Assembly (NCBI GenBank): GCA_036804505.1
Contig: DAIRSI010000010.1
Coordinates: 51,295 to 115,294, forward strand
Length of the DNA stretch: 64,000 nucleotides
Direction of reading: 5' to 3'
From: Phocaeicola_A sp036804505
Lineage (GTDB): Bacteria; Bacteroidota; Bacteroidia; Bacteroidales; Bacteroidaceae
The position numbers were made by a program, and so were the translations under genes. Each line of letters starts with the position of its first letter. Position 1 is the stretch's first letter. Positions 41,847 to 50,467 of the stretch are shown one piece after another. The notes under the pieces were generated by a model. It saw only the letters and a list, made by a program, of their open reading frames with translations. It ran no database searches and was not told where the DNA came from.

Positions 41847-42863
41847 ATGAAAAGCAAGTATCGTAACATATTTTTGCTATTTGGCATTGTGGCGATTGTC
41901 ATTATGCTTTTTTCCTTCGATATGCGGTGGGGTGAATTGTGGAGTAAACTGTATACAGCCGGATGGTGGTTCATTGCCGTTTTGTTCCTTTGGTTTTTTA
42001 TATATATTGTAAATGCCTTGTCATGGTATGTTATTATTCGGGATGGGAAAAAGGGATATCGTGTTCCCTTTTGGACAATTTATAAACTTACTATTTCGGG
42101 ATTTGCTTTGAATTATGCCACACCTGTGGGACTGATGGGAGGTGAACCGTATCGTATTATGGAATTGACTCCTTATGTCGGAGCCAGTAAAGCAACGTCG
42201 TCTGTCATTCTTTACGTGATGATGCATATTTTTTCTCATTTCTGTTTCTGGTTCAGTTCCATATTCCTATATATAGCACTTTATAAAGTAGATTTCGCCA
42301 TGGGTGTTCTTTTAACGGTCATCGGGACATTCTGTTTGGTAGTCATTTATTTCTTTACGAGAGGCTATCGGAAGGGAATGGCTGTGAAAACGTTGAAGTT
42401 TCTGAAGAGATTACCTTTTGTCAAGAATTGGGCTTCTCATTTTTATGAACGTCAAGAGGAAACATTGCGGAAAATAGATGAGCAGATTGCGGAATTGCAC
42501 AAGCAGCGAAAAGAAACATTCTATATGTCCTTGGGACTTGAGTTCTGTGCTCGTATTATGACTTGTCTTGAAATCTTTTTTATTTTAAAAATACTAACCA
42601 ACGATGTAAGTTTTCCTGCATGTATTTTGATTATGGCTTTTTCATCCTTATTCAGTAATCTCATGTTTTTTTCACCGATGCAATTGGGAGCACGCGAAGG
42701 CGGATTGGCTTTGGCTGTCGGCAGCCTTTCCATACCAGGAGCTTTTGGCGTCTATACAGGATTGATTACTCGTGTAAGAGAATTGATATGGATATCCATT
42801 GGAATGTTTTTAATGAAAGTAGGAAATAAAAAACCGGCAAAGGAGAATTTAACAAATGATTGA
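41847..42863 (+). CDS. Lysylphosphatidylglycerol-synthase-TM/UPF0104 flippase-like membrane protein
   Basis: The 338-residue protein has about eight membrane segments and matches the UPF0104 / LPG synthase transmembrane family (motifs ALNYATPVGLMGGEPYRIMEL and FFSPMQLGAREGGLALA). The soluble aminoacyl-transfer domain of MprF is absent, leaving only the flippase-type membrane part. Within this locus it may flip the inositol lipid or an intermediate across the inner membrane. Its 3' end overlaps the HAD gene by 8 bases. Confidence 0.8.
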   Translation: MKSKYRNIFLLFGIVAIVIMLFSFDMRWGELWSKLYTAGWWFIAVLFLWFFIYIVNALSWYVIIRDGKKGYRVPFWTIYKLTISGFALNYATPVGLMGGEPYRIMELTPYVGASKATSSVILYVMMHIFSHFCFWFSSIFLYIALYKVDFAMGVLLTVIGTFCLVVIYFFTRGYRKGMAVKTLKFLKRLPFVKNWASHFYERQEETLRKIDEQIAELHKQRKETFYMSLGLEFCARIMTCLEIFFILKILTNDVSFPACILIMAFSSLFSNLMFFSPMQLGAREGGLALAVGSLSIPGAFGVYTGLITRVRELIWISIGMFLMKVGNKKPAKENLTND

Positions 42864-43569
42864 TTTGAAAGATATAAAGGGCATAATATTCGATTATGGA
42901 GGTACAATCGATACGAATGGAGACCATTGGGCGGAAGTCTTATGGGATGCTTACAAAAAGTTTGATGTGCCGGTAAATAAGGAACAGTTCCGGAATGCCT
43001 ATGTCCTAGCAGAAAGAGCGATGGCGAAGTTTCCCTATGTCAGAACAGATTTTGACTTTAAAGATGTCTTAAGAGTTAAAATTGATTTGGAACTCAGCTT
43101 TTTGGAAGAAGATGGAGCTATGGTCTTTCATGAAATCAATCACAGGAAGTTGTGTCTTCAGCTTTCTTCGTGGTGTTATAGTTATGTAAGAAATGTTTTG
43201 CAGGTCACCCGGATGGTTGTGAATACTCTGGCTCAGAACAGGAAGCTTGTTCTGGTTTCTAACTTTTATGGAAATATCCAGACAATTTTGAAAGATTTTG
43301 ATTTGGACAGATATTTCCAGGAAATCATTGAGTCTTCTGTTGTTGGTGTCAGAAAACCTGATCCTGCCATTTATCAAATGGGAATTGATGCTATGGGGCT
43401 GCCAGCTGAGAATATTCTTGTGGTAGGCGATTCATACGGAAAGGATATGGAGCCGGCAATGATTTTGGGATGTCATACGGCATGGATAAAAGGTCGTGAA
43501 TGGAAACATGAGGAACATGATGAATCGAAAATTGATTTTGTTATAACTGATTTAAAACAACTGATTTGA
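42856..43569 (+). CDS. HAD-family hydrolase, candidate phosphatidylinositol-phosphate phosphatase or polyol-phosphate phosphatase
   Basis: The 237-residue protein shows HAD motif I as IIFDYGGTID, with Gly at the position of the usual second Asp; motif II is LVLVSNFYG, motif III Lys in VGVRKPDPAIYQ, motif IV LVVGDSYGKD. The position in the operon suggests dephosphorylation of a lipid or a polyol phosphate made by its neighbours. Variants with Gly or other residues at D+2 exist in active enzymes such as YihX, so activity is plausible. It overlaps the flippase-like gene. Confidence 0.75.
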   Translation: MIDLKDIKGIIFDYGGTIDTNGDHWAEVLWDAYKKFDVPVNKEQFRNAYVLAERAMAKFPYVRTDFDFKDVLRVKIDLELSFLEEDGAMVFHEINHRKLCLQLSSWCYSYVRNVLQVTRMVVNTLAQNRKLVLVSNFYGNIQTILKDFDLDRYFQEIIESSVVGVRKPDPAIYQMGIDAMGLPAENILVVGDSYGKDMEPAMILGCHTAWIKGREWKHEEHDESKIDFVITDLKQLI

Positions 43570-43605
43570 AATAACTGATAAACTAACAAAAGATAGGAGA
43601 TAAAA

Positions 43606-44844
43606 ATGAGTAGCAAGAAACAAGCTTCACTGGTTGGTGACGGATATATGTTATCCTTCTTCTTGATCACCTTCTTTTTCTTTTTATGGGGATTTGCCAG
43701 GGCAATCCTTGATGTGTTGAATCCATTCTTTCAAGAAACACTGGCTTTAACCAAAACAGAAGCTTCTGCAATACAGTTTGTAACCTATCTTGCTTATTTC
43801 ATCATGGCCGTTCCTGCGGGAATTTTCATAAGAAAACATGGAACTCGCAAAGGAGTCGTGCTTGGCTTGATAGCTTTCGGATTGGCTGCTGTTCTTTTCT
43901 ATTTCAATTCCTATGCAGGGAAAGCTGCATTTTTCTATTATTTATCTTTATTATTCGTTATCGGATGCGGTCTTGCTTGTTTGGAAGTAGCTGCCAATCC
44001 TTATGTGACTCTTCTTGGTGCAAAGGAAACTGCAGCAAGCCGATTGAACCGTGCCCAGTCATTCAATGGATTGGGATGTATTTTCGGTTCTTTAATGGGT
44101 GGCTTTTATTGCTTTTCGAATGAAAACCCTGATATCTCTTATCCTTATGTTATTATAGGTATTGTCGTTTTGGTCATAGCTGTTATCTTTTCCCGCATCA
44201 AACTACCTGAATTTGTCATTAAGAGTTCGTCTTCCCAACAGTCGGTGGGAGAAGGTAAGATATATGAGCACCCTATGTTTCTTTTTGGTTTGTTTGCTTT
44301 GTTCTGCTACGAAGTTTCCGAAATTTCTATTAATTCCTTTTTTATTAATTATGCGGCGGAAAATGATTTGACGGGCTTGATTACGCATCAGTTGTCAGGA
44401 ATGAATCCAAAGCTTATTGCATCTATCGTTCTGTCCATCGGTTTACTCCTTTTTATGGGAGGCCGGTTCATCGGAAGTTGGATTATGGAATATATACGTG
44501 CTGAAAAGATTCTTTTGATATGTGCAATATCGGCCGTAGTTATGACTTCCATTGTCGTGGTGGATTTGCCTGTTATTTCTTTAATTGCAGCCATGTTTAT
44601 TTTCGTTTCTGAATCGATTATGTTTCCCACCATATTTGCTTTGTCAATCCGAGACCTTGGAGGATTGACTCAAAAAGCTTCTTCTATATTAATGATGACT
44701 CCGATTGGGGGTGCCGTCGGGACTGTTCTAATGGGCATGGCAGCGGATGAAAGTACAATGACCTTGTCATTTATGGTTCCGCTTATATCTTTTGCAGTAG
44801 TATTAATTTATGCTTATACGATATTGATTCGTACGAAGAAGTAA
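43606..44844 (+). CDS. MFS sugar transporter (FucP/GluP-like)
   Basis: The 412-residue protein has 12 predicted membrane segments and resembles the FucP/glucose-galactose subfamily of MFS symporters (FFFLWGFARAILDVLNPFFQETLALTKTEA at the start, and CLEVAANPYVTLLGAKETAASRLNRAQSFNGLG, the family signature). Substrates of close relatives are fucose, glucose, galactose and other sugars or polyols. The context in an inositol lipid locus suggests inositol or a related polyol. The convergent PfkB kinase stops one base beyond its stop codon. Confidence 0.85.
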   Translation: MSSKKQASLVGDGYMLSFFLITFFFFLWGFARAILDVLNPFFQETLALTKTEASAIQFVTYLAYFIMAVPAGIFIRKHGTRKGVVLGLIAFGLAAVLFYFNSYAGKAAFFYYLSLLFVIGCGLACLEVAANPYVTLLGAKETAASRLNRAQSFNGLGCIFGSLMGGFYCFSNENPDISYPYVIIGIVVLVIAVIFSRIKLPEFVIKSSSSQQSVGEGKIYEHPMFLFGLFALFCYEVSEISINSFFINYAAENDLTGLITHQLSGMNPKLIASIVLSIGLLLFMGGRFIGSWIMEYIRAEKILLICAISAVVMTSIVVVDLPVISLIAAMFIFVSESIMFPTIFALSIRDLGGLTQKASSILMMTPIGGAVGTVLMGMAADESTMTLSFMVPLISFAVVLIYAYTILIRTKK

Positions 44845-44845
44845 A

Positions 44846-45718
44846 TCAATGTCTTTTTATAATACTTCTGATAGCCTCTTCGTCTTTATCAAACGGACCC
44901 GATGTCTCTAGCTTGATAGTTGACATGGCCGCTGCAAATTTTCCGGACTCCTCATATCCTAATCCTTGCACCCGGCAGTAGAGATAACCAGTAGAATAGG
45001 TATCACCGCAACCGGTAGGGTCAATCAGTTCTTTCGGAGGATAAGCTTCAATTTCGTAATAATTACCATCGGCATAAATCAACGAACCATAACTTCCGGT
45101 GGTAACGACAACCTCTTTTACTCCCCAATCGGCAATTTGTTTTGCTGCGGCGTGAGCTTCATTTTTTCCGGTAAGTACTTCCATTTCATATTCATTGACT
45201 TTCAATGTGTGAATATATTTCAATGTTTCCAGCTTGTCTTTCCAATCAACTGCTATAACATTCTCGCCCTGAACTTCTCTCAGATAGCCTTGAACGTCGA
45301 CAGATACCAAGCCTTTTGTGGAAAGATATTTCACAACTTCTATAGAAAAGTCGTCGGCAAGAAGACTTCCCAAATGGTATATTTTAGCATCAGTATTTTT
45401 TAATCCTTCAATGGTGAAAGGATCGGCTTTTGCCAATACACGTTGTGTCCGTTCATTTGAATTTTCGCCATATTTGTTTTCGAAAAAAACACTTTTCTTG
45501 CTTGGTAACGAAATAACGTCTATACCCTCATTCCTTAGCTCGTCAACAACATGCATTTCAGATTGTCCCACTGCAGTGACCAGCTGGTAATCTATTTTTT
45601 TTAACCTGTTTATGCCTTTGGAAAAGTAATATGACGTACCTCCGGGCATATAAACTGTTTTGCGAGGAGTAATGACTCTGTCGAGAGTAATATGTCCGAT
45701 GCAGCAAATATCTTTCAT
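44846..45718 (-). CDS. PfkB-family sugar/polyol kinase
   Basis: The 290-residue protein matches PfkB (ribokinase-like) kinases: N-terminal IGHITLDRV, substrate GG motif MPGGTSYYFSKGINRL, and the catalytic anion hole DPTGCGDTYSTGYLY (Asp near residue 245). Archaeal and plant myo-inositol 3-kinases belong to this family, so inositol kinase is an attractive guess given the setting, but adenosine, fructose or ribose kinase cannot be ruled out. It has its own promoter (45747-45754) and runs into the MFS gene tail-to-tail with a 1-base gap. Confidence 0.82.
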   Translation of the reverse strand: MKDICCIGHITLDRVITPRKTVYMPGGTSYYFSKGINRLKKIDYQLVTAVGQSEMHVVDELRNEGIDVISLPSKKSVFFENKYGENSNERTQRVLAKADPFTIEGLKNTDAKIYHLGSLLADDFSIEVVKYLSTKGLVSVDVQGYLREVQGENVIAVDWKDKLETLKYIHTLKVNEYEMEVLTGKNEAHAAAKQIADWGVKEVVVTTGSYGSLIYADGNYYEIEAYPPKELIDPTGCGDTYSTGYLYCRVQGLGYEESGKFAAAMSTIKLETSGPFDKDEEAIRSIIKRH

Positions 45719-45746
45719 TTTAATTTATTCTTGTAAAAAAGTTTTG

Positions 45747-45754
45747 CAAAGTTA
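45747..45754 (-). promoter_or_regulatory. -7 promoter box of the PfkB kinase
   Basis: The minus strand reads TAACTTTG, an exact TAnnTTTG match, 29 bases before the kinase ATG. Confidence 0.55.
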
Positions 45755-45913
45755 TAATTTTTTATTGATACCCGAAAGATAGGAGAAGATAAAAGATGTA
45801 CAGAACTGTTCAAAAAGGGATATTTTTATGTCCAATAACACCTTTAATAAATAAAAAACTTATTTAATTGTAACTTTTATTACAATATTGGTCGAAAATT
45901 CAAAGTTTTTTTC

Positions 45914-45982
45914 TTACTTTGCCGTATTAATCATTTGATTAAACAATAATAACCCAATATTAGTCAGCCACAAATGTGGCTG
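45914..45982 (+). promoter_or_regulatory. Promoter region and 5' UTR hairpin of inositol phosphate synthase
   Basis: TTACTTTGC (45914-45922) resembles the -7 box with one fewer base between TA and TTTG. Further down, CAGCCAC (45965-45971) pairs with GTGGCTG (45976-45982) around loop AAAT, and the ATG follows at 46002. The hairpin has no T-run, so it is not a terminator; it may stabilise the message or control translation. Confidence 0.45.
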
Positions 45983-46001
45983 CGTAAAGAAATTTTATAC
46001 A

Positions 46002-47309
46002 ATGGAAAGAACAAATGTAAAGCCGGCTACGGGAAAATTAGGTGTAATGGTCGTAGGCCTGGGAGCTGTCAGTACTACATTTATGACAGGTGTTTTAATG
46101 GTTCGTAAAGGTTTAGCCAAACCGGTAGGTTCAATGACCCAGTATGACAAAATCCGAGTAGGGAAGGGAAAAGACAAGAAGTATCTTCATTACAAAGATA
46201 TTGTTCCTTTGGCAAACTTAAACGACATTGTTTTCGGTGCGTGGGATGTTTATCCTCAGAATGCTTATCAAAGTGCAATGTATGCAGAGGTCTTGAAAGA
46301 AAAAGACATTAATCCGGTTAAGGATGAGTTGGAGAAAATTGTTCCGATGAAAGCTGCTTTCGACAAGAATTATGCGAAGCGTCTGGATGGTGACAATGTA
46401 AAAGCCGGTTGCACACGTTGGGAAATGAAGGAGCTGATCAGAGAAGATATCCGCAAATTCAAATCAACCAATGGATGTGATCGTATTGTTGTGCTTTGGG
46501 CTGCTTCTACAGAAATTTATGTTCCGGTAGACGAGCAGGTTCATGGCACTCTGGATTCTCTGGTAGAGGCAATGAAAGCTGATGACAAAGTTCATGTAGC
46601 TCCATCTATGTGTTATGCTATGGCAGCATTGGAAGAAGGTGCTCCATTCATTATGGGTGCTCCAAATACTACTGTAGACATTCCAGCCATGTGGGAACTG
46701 GCAGCTAAAGTGAAGATGCCAATTGCAGGAAAAGACTTCAAGACAGGACAGACATTGGTTAAATCAGGTTTTGCTCCGATCATCGGAACGCGTTGCCTGG
46801 GTTTGAACGGATGGTTCTCGACCAATATTCTTGGAAACCGTGATGGCTTGGTTTTGGATGAGCCTGCCAACTTCCATACTAAAGAGGTGAGCAAGCTTTC
46901 TACTTTGGAGTCAATCTTGGTTTCCGACGAACAGCCGGATTTATATGAGAATTACTATCATAAGGTCCGCATCAATTATTATCCTCCTCGCAATGACAAT
47001 AAGGAAGGATGGGATAATATTGATATCTTTGGCTGGATGGGATATCCCATGCAGATAAAGATTAATTTCTTGTGCCGTGATTCCATTTTGGCTGCACCTT
47101 TGTGCCTTGACTTGGTATTGCTCAGTGATCTTGCTGCAAGAGCCGGACGTTTCGGTATTCAAAGGTTCTTGAGTTTCTTCCTGAAGAGTCCTATGCACGA
47201 TTATACAAAGGATGAAGTTGCGGTGAATCATTTGTTCCAGCAATATACCATGCTTAAGAATGCTATCCGCGAAATGGGAGGCTTTGAAGCTGATGAAGAA
47301 ATTGATTGA
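46002..47309 (+). CDS. ino1: Inositol-3-phosphate synthase (myo-inositol-1-phosphate synthase)
   Basis: The 435-residue enzyme converts glucose 6-phosphate to inositol phosphate using bound NAD. The N-terminal VMVVGLGAVSTTF is the dinucleotide-binding loop. The mid-part KMPIAGKDFKTGQT with catalytic Lys and SGFAPIIGTRCLGLNGWFSTNILGN is diagnostic of the family. Length and sequence are those of the Bacteroidetes MIPS. It has a promoter and terminator of its own, so expression can be set apart from the lipid gene run upstream. Confidence 0.95.
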   Translation: MERTNVKPATGKLGVMVVGLGAVSTTFMTGVLMVRKGLAKPVGSMTQYDKIRVGKGKDKKYLHYKDIVPLANLNDIVFGAWDVYPQNAYQSAMYAEVLKEKDINPVKDELEKIVPMKAAFDKNYAKRLDGDNVKAGCTRWEMKELIREDIRKFKSTNGCDRIVVLWAASTEIYVPVDEQVHGTLDSLVEAMKADDKVHVAPSMCYAMAALEEGAPFIMGAPNTTVDIPAMWELAAKVKMPIAGKDFKTGQTLVKSGFAPIIGTRCLGLNGWFSTNILGNRDGLVLDEPANFHTKEVSKLSTLESILVSDEQPDLYENYYHKVRINYYPPRNDNKEGWDNIDIFGWMGYPMQIKINFLCRDSILAAPLCLDLVLLSDLAARAGRFGIQRFLSFFLKSPMHDYTKDEVAVNHLFQQYTMLKNAIREMGGFEADEEID

Positions 47310-47330
47310 TTAATTAATATTGTTGATATG

Positions 47331-47368
47331 AAAAGAGATAAGCATGGAGTTGCTTATCTCTTTTTTTT
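47331..47368 (+). terminator. Intrinsic terminator of inositol phosphate synthase
   Basis: AAAAGAGATAAGCA (47331-47344) pairs with TGCTTATCTCTTTT (47351-47364) around TGGAGT, followed by more T. Confidence 0.85.
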
Positions 47369-47452
47369 ATTAAAAGTTACTATTTCTGCCAAAATTTCTT
47401 GCTTATACCCCTTCCTTTCAGTAATTTTGTCATACCATTAAGAAAAAGAACT

Positions 47453-48706
47453 ATGGATTCATCTAATATACAGCAAGTTAAATTAAAATTTGGAATTATT
47501 GGCAATTCCGAAGGGTTGAACCGGGCTATTGATATAGCCCTGCAAGTAGCCCCAACGGACCTGTCCGTGCTTATTACCGGAGAAAGTGGAGTCGGCAAAG
47601 AGAATTTTCCTAAAATTATTCATCAGAACAGTAGTCGTAAGCATGGAAAGTATATTGCGGTGAATTGTGGCGCAATTCCTGAAGGGACGATAGATTCTGA
47701 ATTGTTTGGACATGAAAAGGGTGCTTTTACCGGTGCTATAGGTGAACGTGAGGGGTATTTCGGCGAAGCTGATGGAGGAACTATTTTTCTTGATGAAGTA
47801 GGTGAACTTCCTTTGTCCACACAAGCTCGTTTGCTGCGTGTACTCGAGTCGGGAGAATATATCAGGGTAGGCTCTTCCAAAGTGGAAAAAACAAATGTCC
47901 GTATAGTGGCAGCTACCAATGTGAATCTGAATCAAGCTATCGGTGAAGGCCGTTTTCGCGAAGATTTGTTCTACAGGCTCAATACTGTTCCCATAAAGAT
48001 TCCGGCTTTGCGCGAGCGCCCGGATGATATTGTGTTGTTGTTCCGCAAGTTTGCTTCCGATTTTGCCGAGCGTTACAGAATGCCGTCTATCCAACTGACT
48101 GAAGATTCCAAGAGAATTTTGGTTGCCTATTCTTGGCCTGGCAATATACGTCAGCTTAAGAATATTACCGAGCAGATTTCCATTATAGAGAAGGTTCGTG
48201 AGATTACACCTTCTATCTTGAAAATATATATTCCCGAACAGCAGGAATCAAAACTCCCGGCTTTAGCGGGTGTTCACGACTCAGGAAAAACTTTTGAAAG
48301 CGAGAGGGAAATCCTTTATCAGATTTTATTTGATTTGCGTCGTGATGTCACTGATCTTAAAAAATTGGTGAACAGTAATATGATGCAGCAAAGAACTCCG
48401 CAAGCTCCGCAACAACCTGATTCCTCGGTTCCTTATTATCAGTCGCCTGCGGTTGATTATCATAATCAGCCCATGCCTACTATAAGCATTACGGCGCCGG
48501 ATAAAAATAAATCCATGGAAGAAGATATTCAGGAGCCGGAAGAATATGTGGAAGAATCTTTGTCACTCGATGATTTACAGCGAGACATGGTGAAGAAAGC
48601 TCTCGAAAAGAATCATGGCCGAAGAAGAAAGGCCGCCAAGGATTTGAATATTTCAGAACGTACGTTATACCGAAGAATTAAAGAATATGGATTGGATGAA
48701 AATTAA
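47453..48706 (+). CDS. Sigma-54-dependent-type transcriptional activator
   Basis: The 417-residue protein has an AAA+ domain with Walker A GESGVGKE, the GAFTGA loop that touches sigma-54 (in HEKGAFTGAIGERE), Walker B GGTIFLDEVGELP and the arginine finger region, then a Fis-type helix-turn-helix at the C-terminus (RRRKAAKDLNISERTLYRRI). There is no N-terminal receiver or sensory domain, so activity may be set by partners or concentration. ATG 47453 is chosen; the upstream frame extension carries no ribosome site. It overlaps lptE. Confidence 0.9.
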   Translation: MDSSNIQQVKLKFGIIGNSEGLNRAIDIALQVAPTDLSVLITGESGVGKENFPKIIHQNSSRKHGKYIAVNCGAIPEGTIDSELFGHEKGAFTGAIGEREGYFGEADGGTIFLDEVGELPLSTQARLLRVLESGEYIRVGSSKVEKTNVRIVAATNVNLNQAIGEGRFREDLFYRLNTVPIKIPALRERPDDIVLLFRKFASDFAERYRMPSIQLTEDSKRILVAYSWPGNIRQLKNITEQISIIEKVREITPSILKIYIPEQQESKLPALAGVHDSGKTFESEREILYQILFDLRRDVTDLKKLVNSNMMQQRTPQAPQQPDSSVPYYQSPAVDYHNQPMPTISITAPDKNKSMEEDIQEPEEYVEESLSLDDLQRDMVKKALEKNHGRRRKAAKDLNISERTLYRRIKEYGLDEN

Positions 48707-49214
48707 ATCAGTGTGCAGAATAGTTTTGATTCTCTTTTGCAGTGTTTTGGTAACTTCCTCGTGCATCTCTTATAAGTTCAATGGAGCTTCCATCAACTAT
48801 GATAAGATTAAATCCATTACGATAGAGAATTTCTCTAACCGTTCGGCTTTGGTATGGGGACCCATGGAACCTAAATTGAACACGGCTATTAAAGATATCT
48901 ACGCTCAGCAGACCCGACTCAAATTGGTGAACAAAGGCGGAGATTTGCAAATAGGTGGGGAAATTACCGGCTATGAGCAATCCAACAAGTCAATTGCTGC
49001 CGATGGGTATACCTCCATGAACTCATTGAGATTGACAATCAATGTCCGTTTCACAAACAACACGAACCATGCTGAAGATTTTGAACAGCAATTCTCGGCA
49101 ACCCGAGATTTCGATGCCAAGCAGCAGTTGGCTTCAGTGCAGGAGGAATTGGTGAACCAGATGATTAAGGAAATCGTGGATCAGATATTCAATGCAACAG
49201 TAGCCAACTGGTAG
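48696..49214 (+). CDS. lptE: LptE family LPS-assembly lipoprotein
   Basis: The 172-residue protein starts at ATG 48696, inside the activator stop, and has a lipoprotein signal (LILFCSVLVTSSC). The LptE core SCISYKFNGASINYDKIKSITIENFSNRS and the long C-terminal helix are typical. LptE plugs the LptD barrel that places lipopolysaccharide in the outer leaflet. The overlap means it is made from the same transcript as the activator. Confidence 0.88.
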   Translation: MKIKSVCRIVLILFCSVLVTSSCISYKFNGASINYDKIKSITIENFSNRSALVWGPMEPKLNTAIKDIYAQQTRLKLVNKGGDLQIGGEITGYEQSNKSIAADGYTSMNSLRLTINVRFTNNTNHAEDFEQQFSATRDFDAKQQLASVQEELVNQMIKEIVDQIFNATVANW

Positions 49215-49231
49215 AACAACAAAAAGAGCTT

Positions 49232-49999
49232 ATGTCAGTCAGCATACAAGAATTAATAGACCATCCGGAAAAACTTGATAAGGAGACTCTTTACGAGCTT
49301 CGTTCCTTATTGGCAAGGTATCCTTACTATCAGACGGCAAGGCTGTTGTACGTGGCAAATCTTTATTTATTGCACGATGCTACTTTCAATGATGAATTAT
49401 GCAAGGCAGCTTTGTCTGTTCCGAACAGAAAGGTGCTTTATGAGATGGTTGAAGGAGGAAAACAGGAGTTTGTCAAGAAAGATACGGCAAAGAAAGAAGA
49501 AGATGTATTCGGCTTCGACAGAACTTTGACTCTCATAGATAGTTTTCTTAGTACCCTGCCACAAGATGAAAGCCGTCAGTCTGTAAAATTTGATCCTTCC
49601 ACAGATTATGTTTCCTATTTGATGAATGATACCGGCGAAGAAGATAAATCAGAAGAATCTCTTCTTCAAGGACACGAGCTTATTGACGGGTTTATAGAAA
49701 AAGCAGATGAAAAGATGCAGTTGCTTCCGTTGCCGCAGGAAGCATCCGTTCCGGAAACTTCTAATGTAGCAGAAGAGAAATCTCAGAGCGAGAACACGGA
49801 TAAGAGCAATGATGAAGAGGTTGAAGATTCTTGTTTTACAGAAACTTTGGCAAAAATATACATCAAACAACAAAAATATTCCAAGGCACTTGAAATAATT
49901 AAAAAATTAAGTTTGAATAATCCAAAAAAAATTGCTTACTTTGCAGACCAAATAAGATTTTTGGAAAAATTGATTATTAATAATAAAAATAACGAATAA
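49232..49999 (+). CDS. TPR-type protein between lptE and secG
   Basis: The 255-residue protein has no signal peptide. Its N-terminal half has helix pairs (LRSLLARYPYYQTARLLYVANLYLLHD) and the C-terminal end has a clear TPR unit (FTETLAKIYIKQQKYSKALEIIKKLSLNNPKKIAYFADQIRFLEKL), with an acidic low-complexity linker between (about 125-200). In Bacteroidales it is conserved between lptE and secG. A scaffold role is likely but unproven. Confidence 0.7.
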   Translation: MSVSIQELIDHPEKLDKETLYELRSLLARYPYYQTARLLYVANLYLLHDATFNDELCKAALSVPNRKVLYEMVEGGKQEFVKKDTAKKEEDVFGFDRTLTLIDSFLSTLPQDESRQSVKFDPSTDYVSYLMNDTGEEDKSEESLLQGHELIDGFIEKADEKMQLLPLPQEASVPETSNVAEEKSQSENTDKSNDEEVEDSCFTETLAKIYIKQQKYSKALEIIKKLSLNNPKKIAYFADQIRFLEKLIINNKNNE

Positions 50000-50002
50000 A
50001 AA

Positions 50003-50380
50003 ATGTACTTATTATTTCTTATCCTAATCTTGATCGCATCTGTTTTGATGTGTTTCATTGTTTTGATTCAGAATTCAAAAGGAGGCGGTTTGGCGTCAGG
50101 TTTTGCTTCTTCAAATCAAATTATGGGTGTCCGCAAGACTACGGACCTGTTAGAGAAAACAACGTGGGGGTTGGCTATTGCAATGGTAATTCTCAGTGTT
50201 GCTACAGCCTATGTTCTTCCATCTGCTACTGAAGGTGGCTCAGTCATCATGCAGGATGCTGTGAAGACAGATAAAACAAATCCGGAAAATCTTCCTGATT
50301 TCGGAACCAACAAGACTCCGGCTTCTGCTCCGGCAAACAATGCACCGGCACAAACTCCGGCTCAGACTCCGGCAAAATAA
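50003..50380 (+). CDS. secG: Preprotein translocase subunit SecG
   Basis: The 125-residue protein has two membrane segments (residues 2-22 and 55-72) around the cytoplasmic loop LIQNSKGGGLASGFASSNQIMGVRKTTDLLEKTTW, which is the SecG signature. A Pro/Ala/Thr tail of about 50 residues is an extension common in Bacteroidetes SecG. It starts 3 bases after the TPR gene and ends the operon; a terminator follows. Confidence 0.93.
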   Translation: MYLLFLILILIASVLMCFIVLIQNSKGGGLASGFASSNQIMGVRKTTDLLEKTTWGLAIAMVILSVATAYVLPSATEGGSVIMQDAVKTDKTNPENLPDFGTNKTPASAPANNAPAQTPAQTPAK

Positions 50381-50407
50381 AAAGAAAGATCTTTTTAGAA
50401 AAATATA

Positions 50408-50445
50408 AAGCCGTGGTGGAAAGATAATTTTCACCACGGCTTTTT
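50408..50445 (+). terminator. Intrinsic terminator of the lptE-secG operon
   Basis: GCCGTGGTG (50410-50418) pairs with CACCACGGC (50432-50440), followed by TTTTTG. Confidence 0.85.
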
Positions 50446-50467
50446 GTTTATACTTGCATGTCTTCTT

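Noticed and set aside
47483..48094. Minus-strand open frame of 203 codons
   Set aside because: It is antisense to the sigma-54 activator AAA+ domain and shows no domain or start context.
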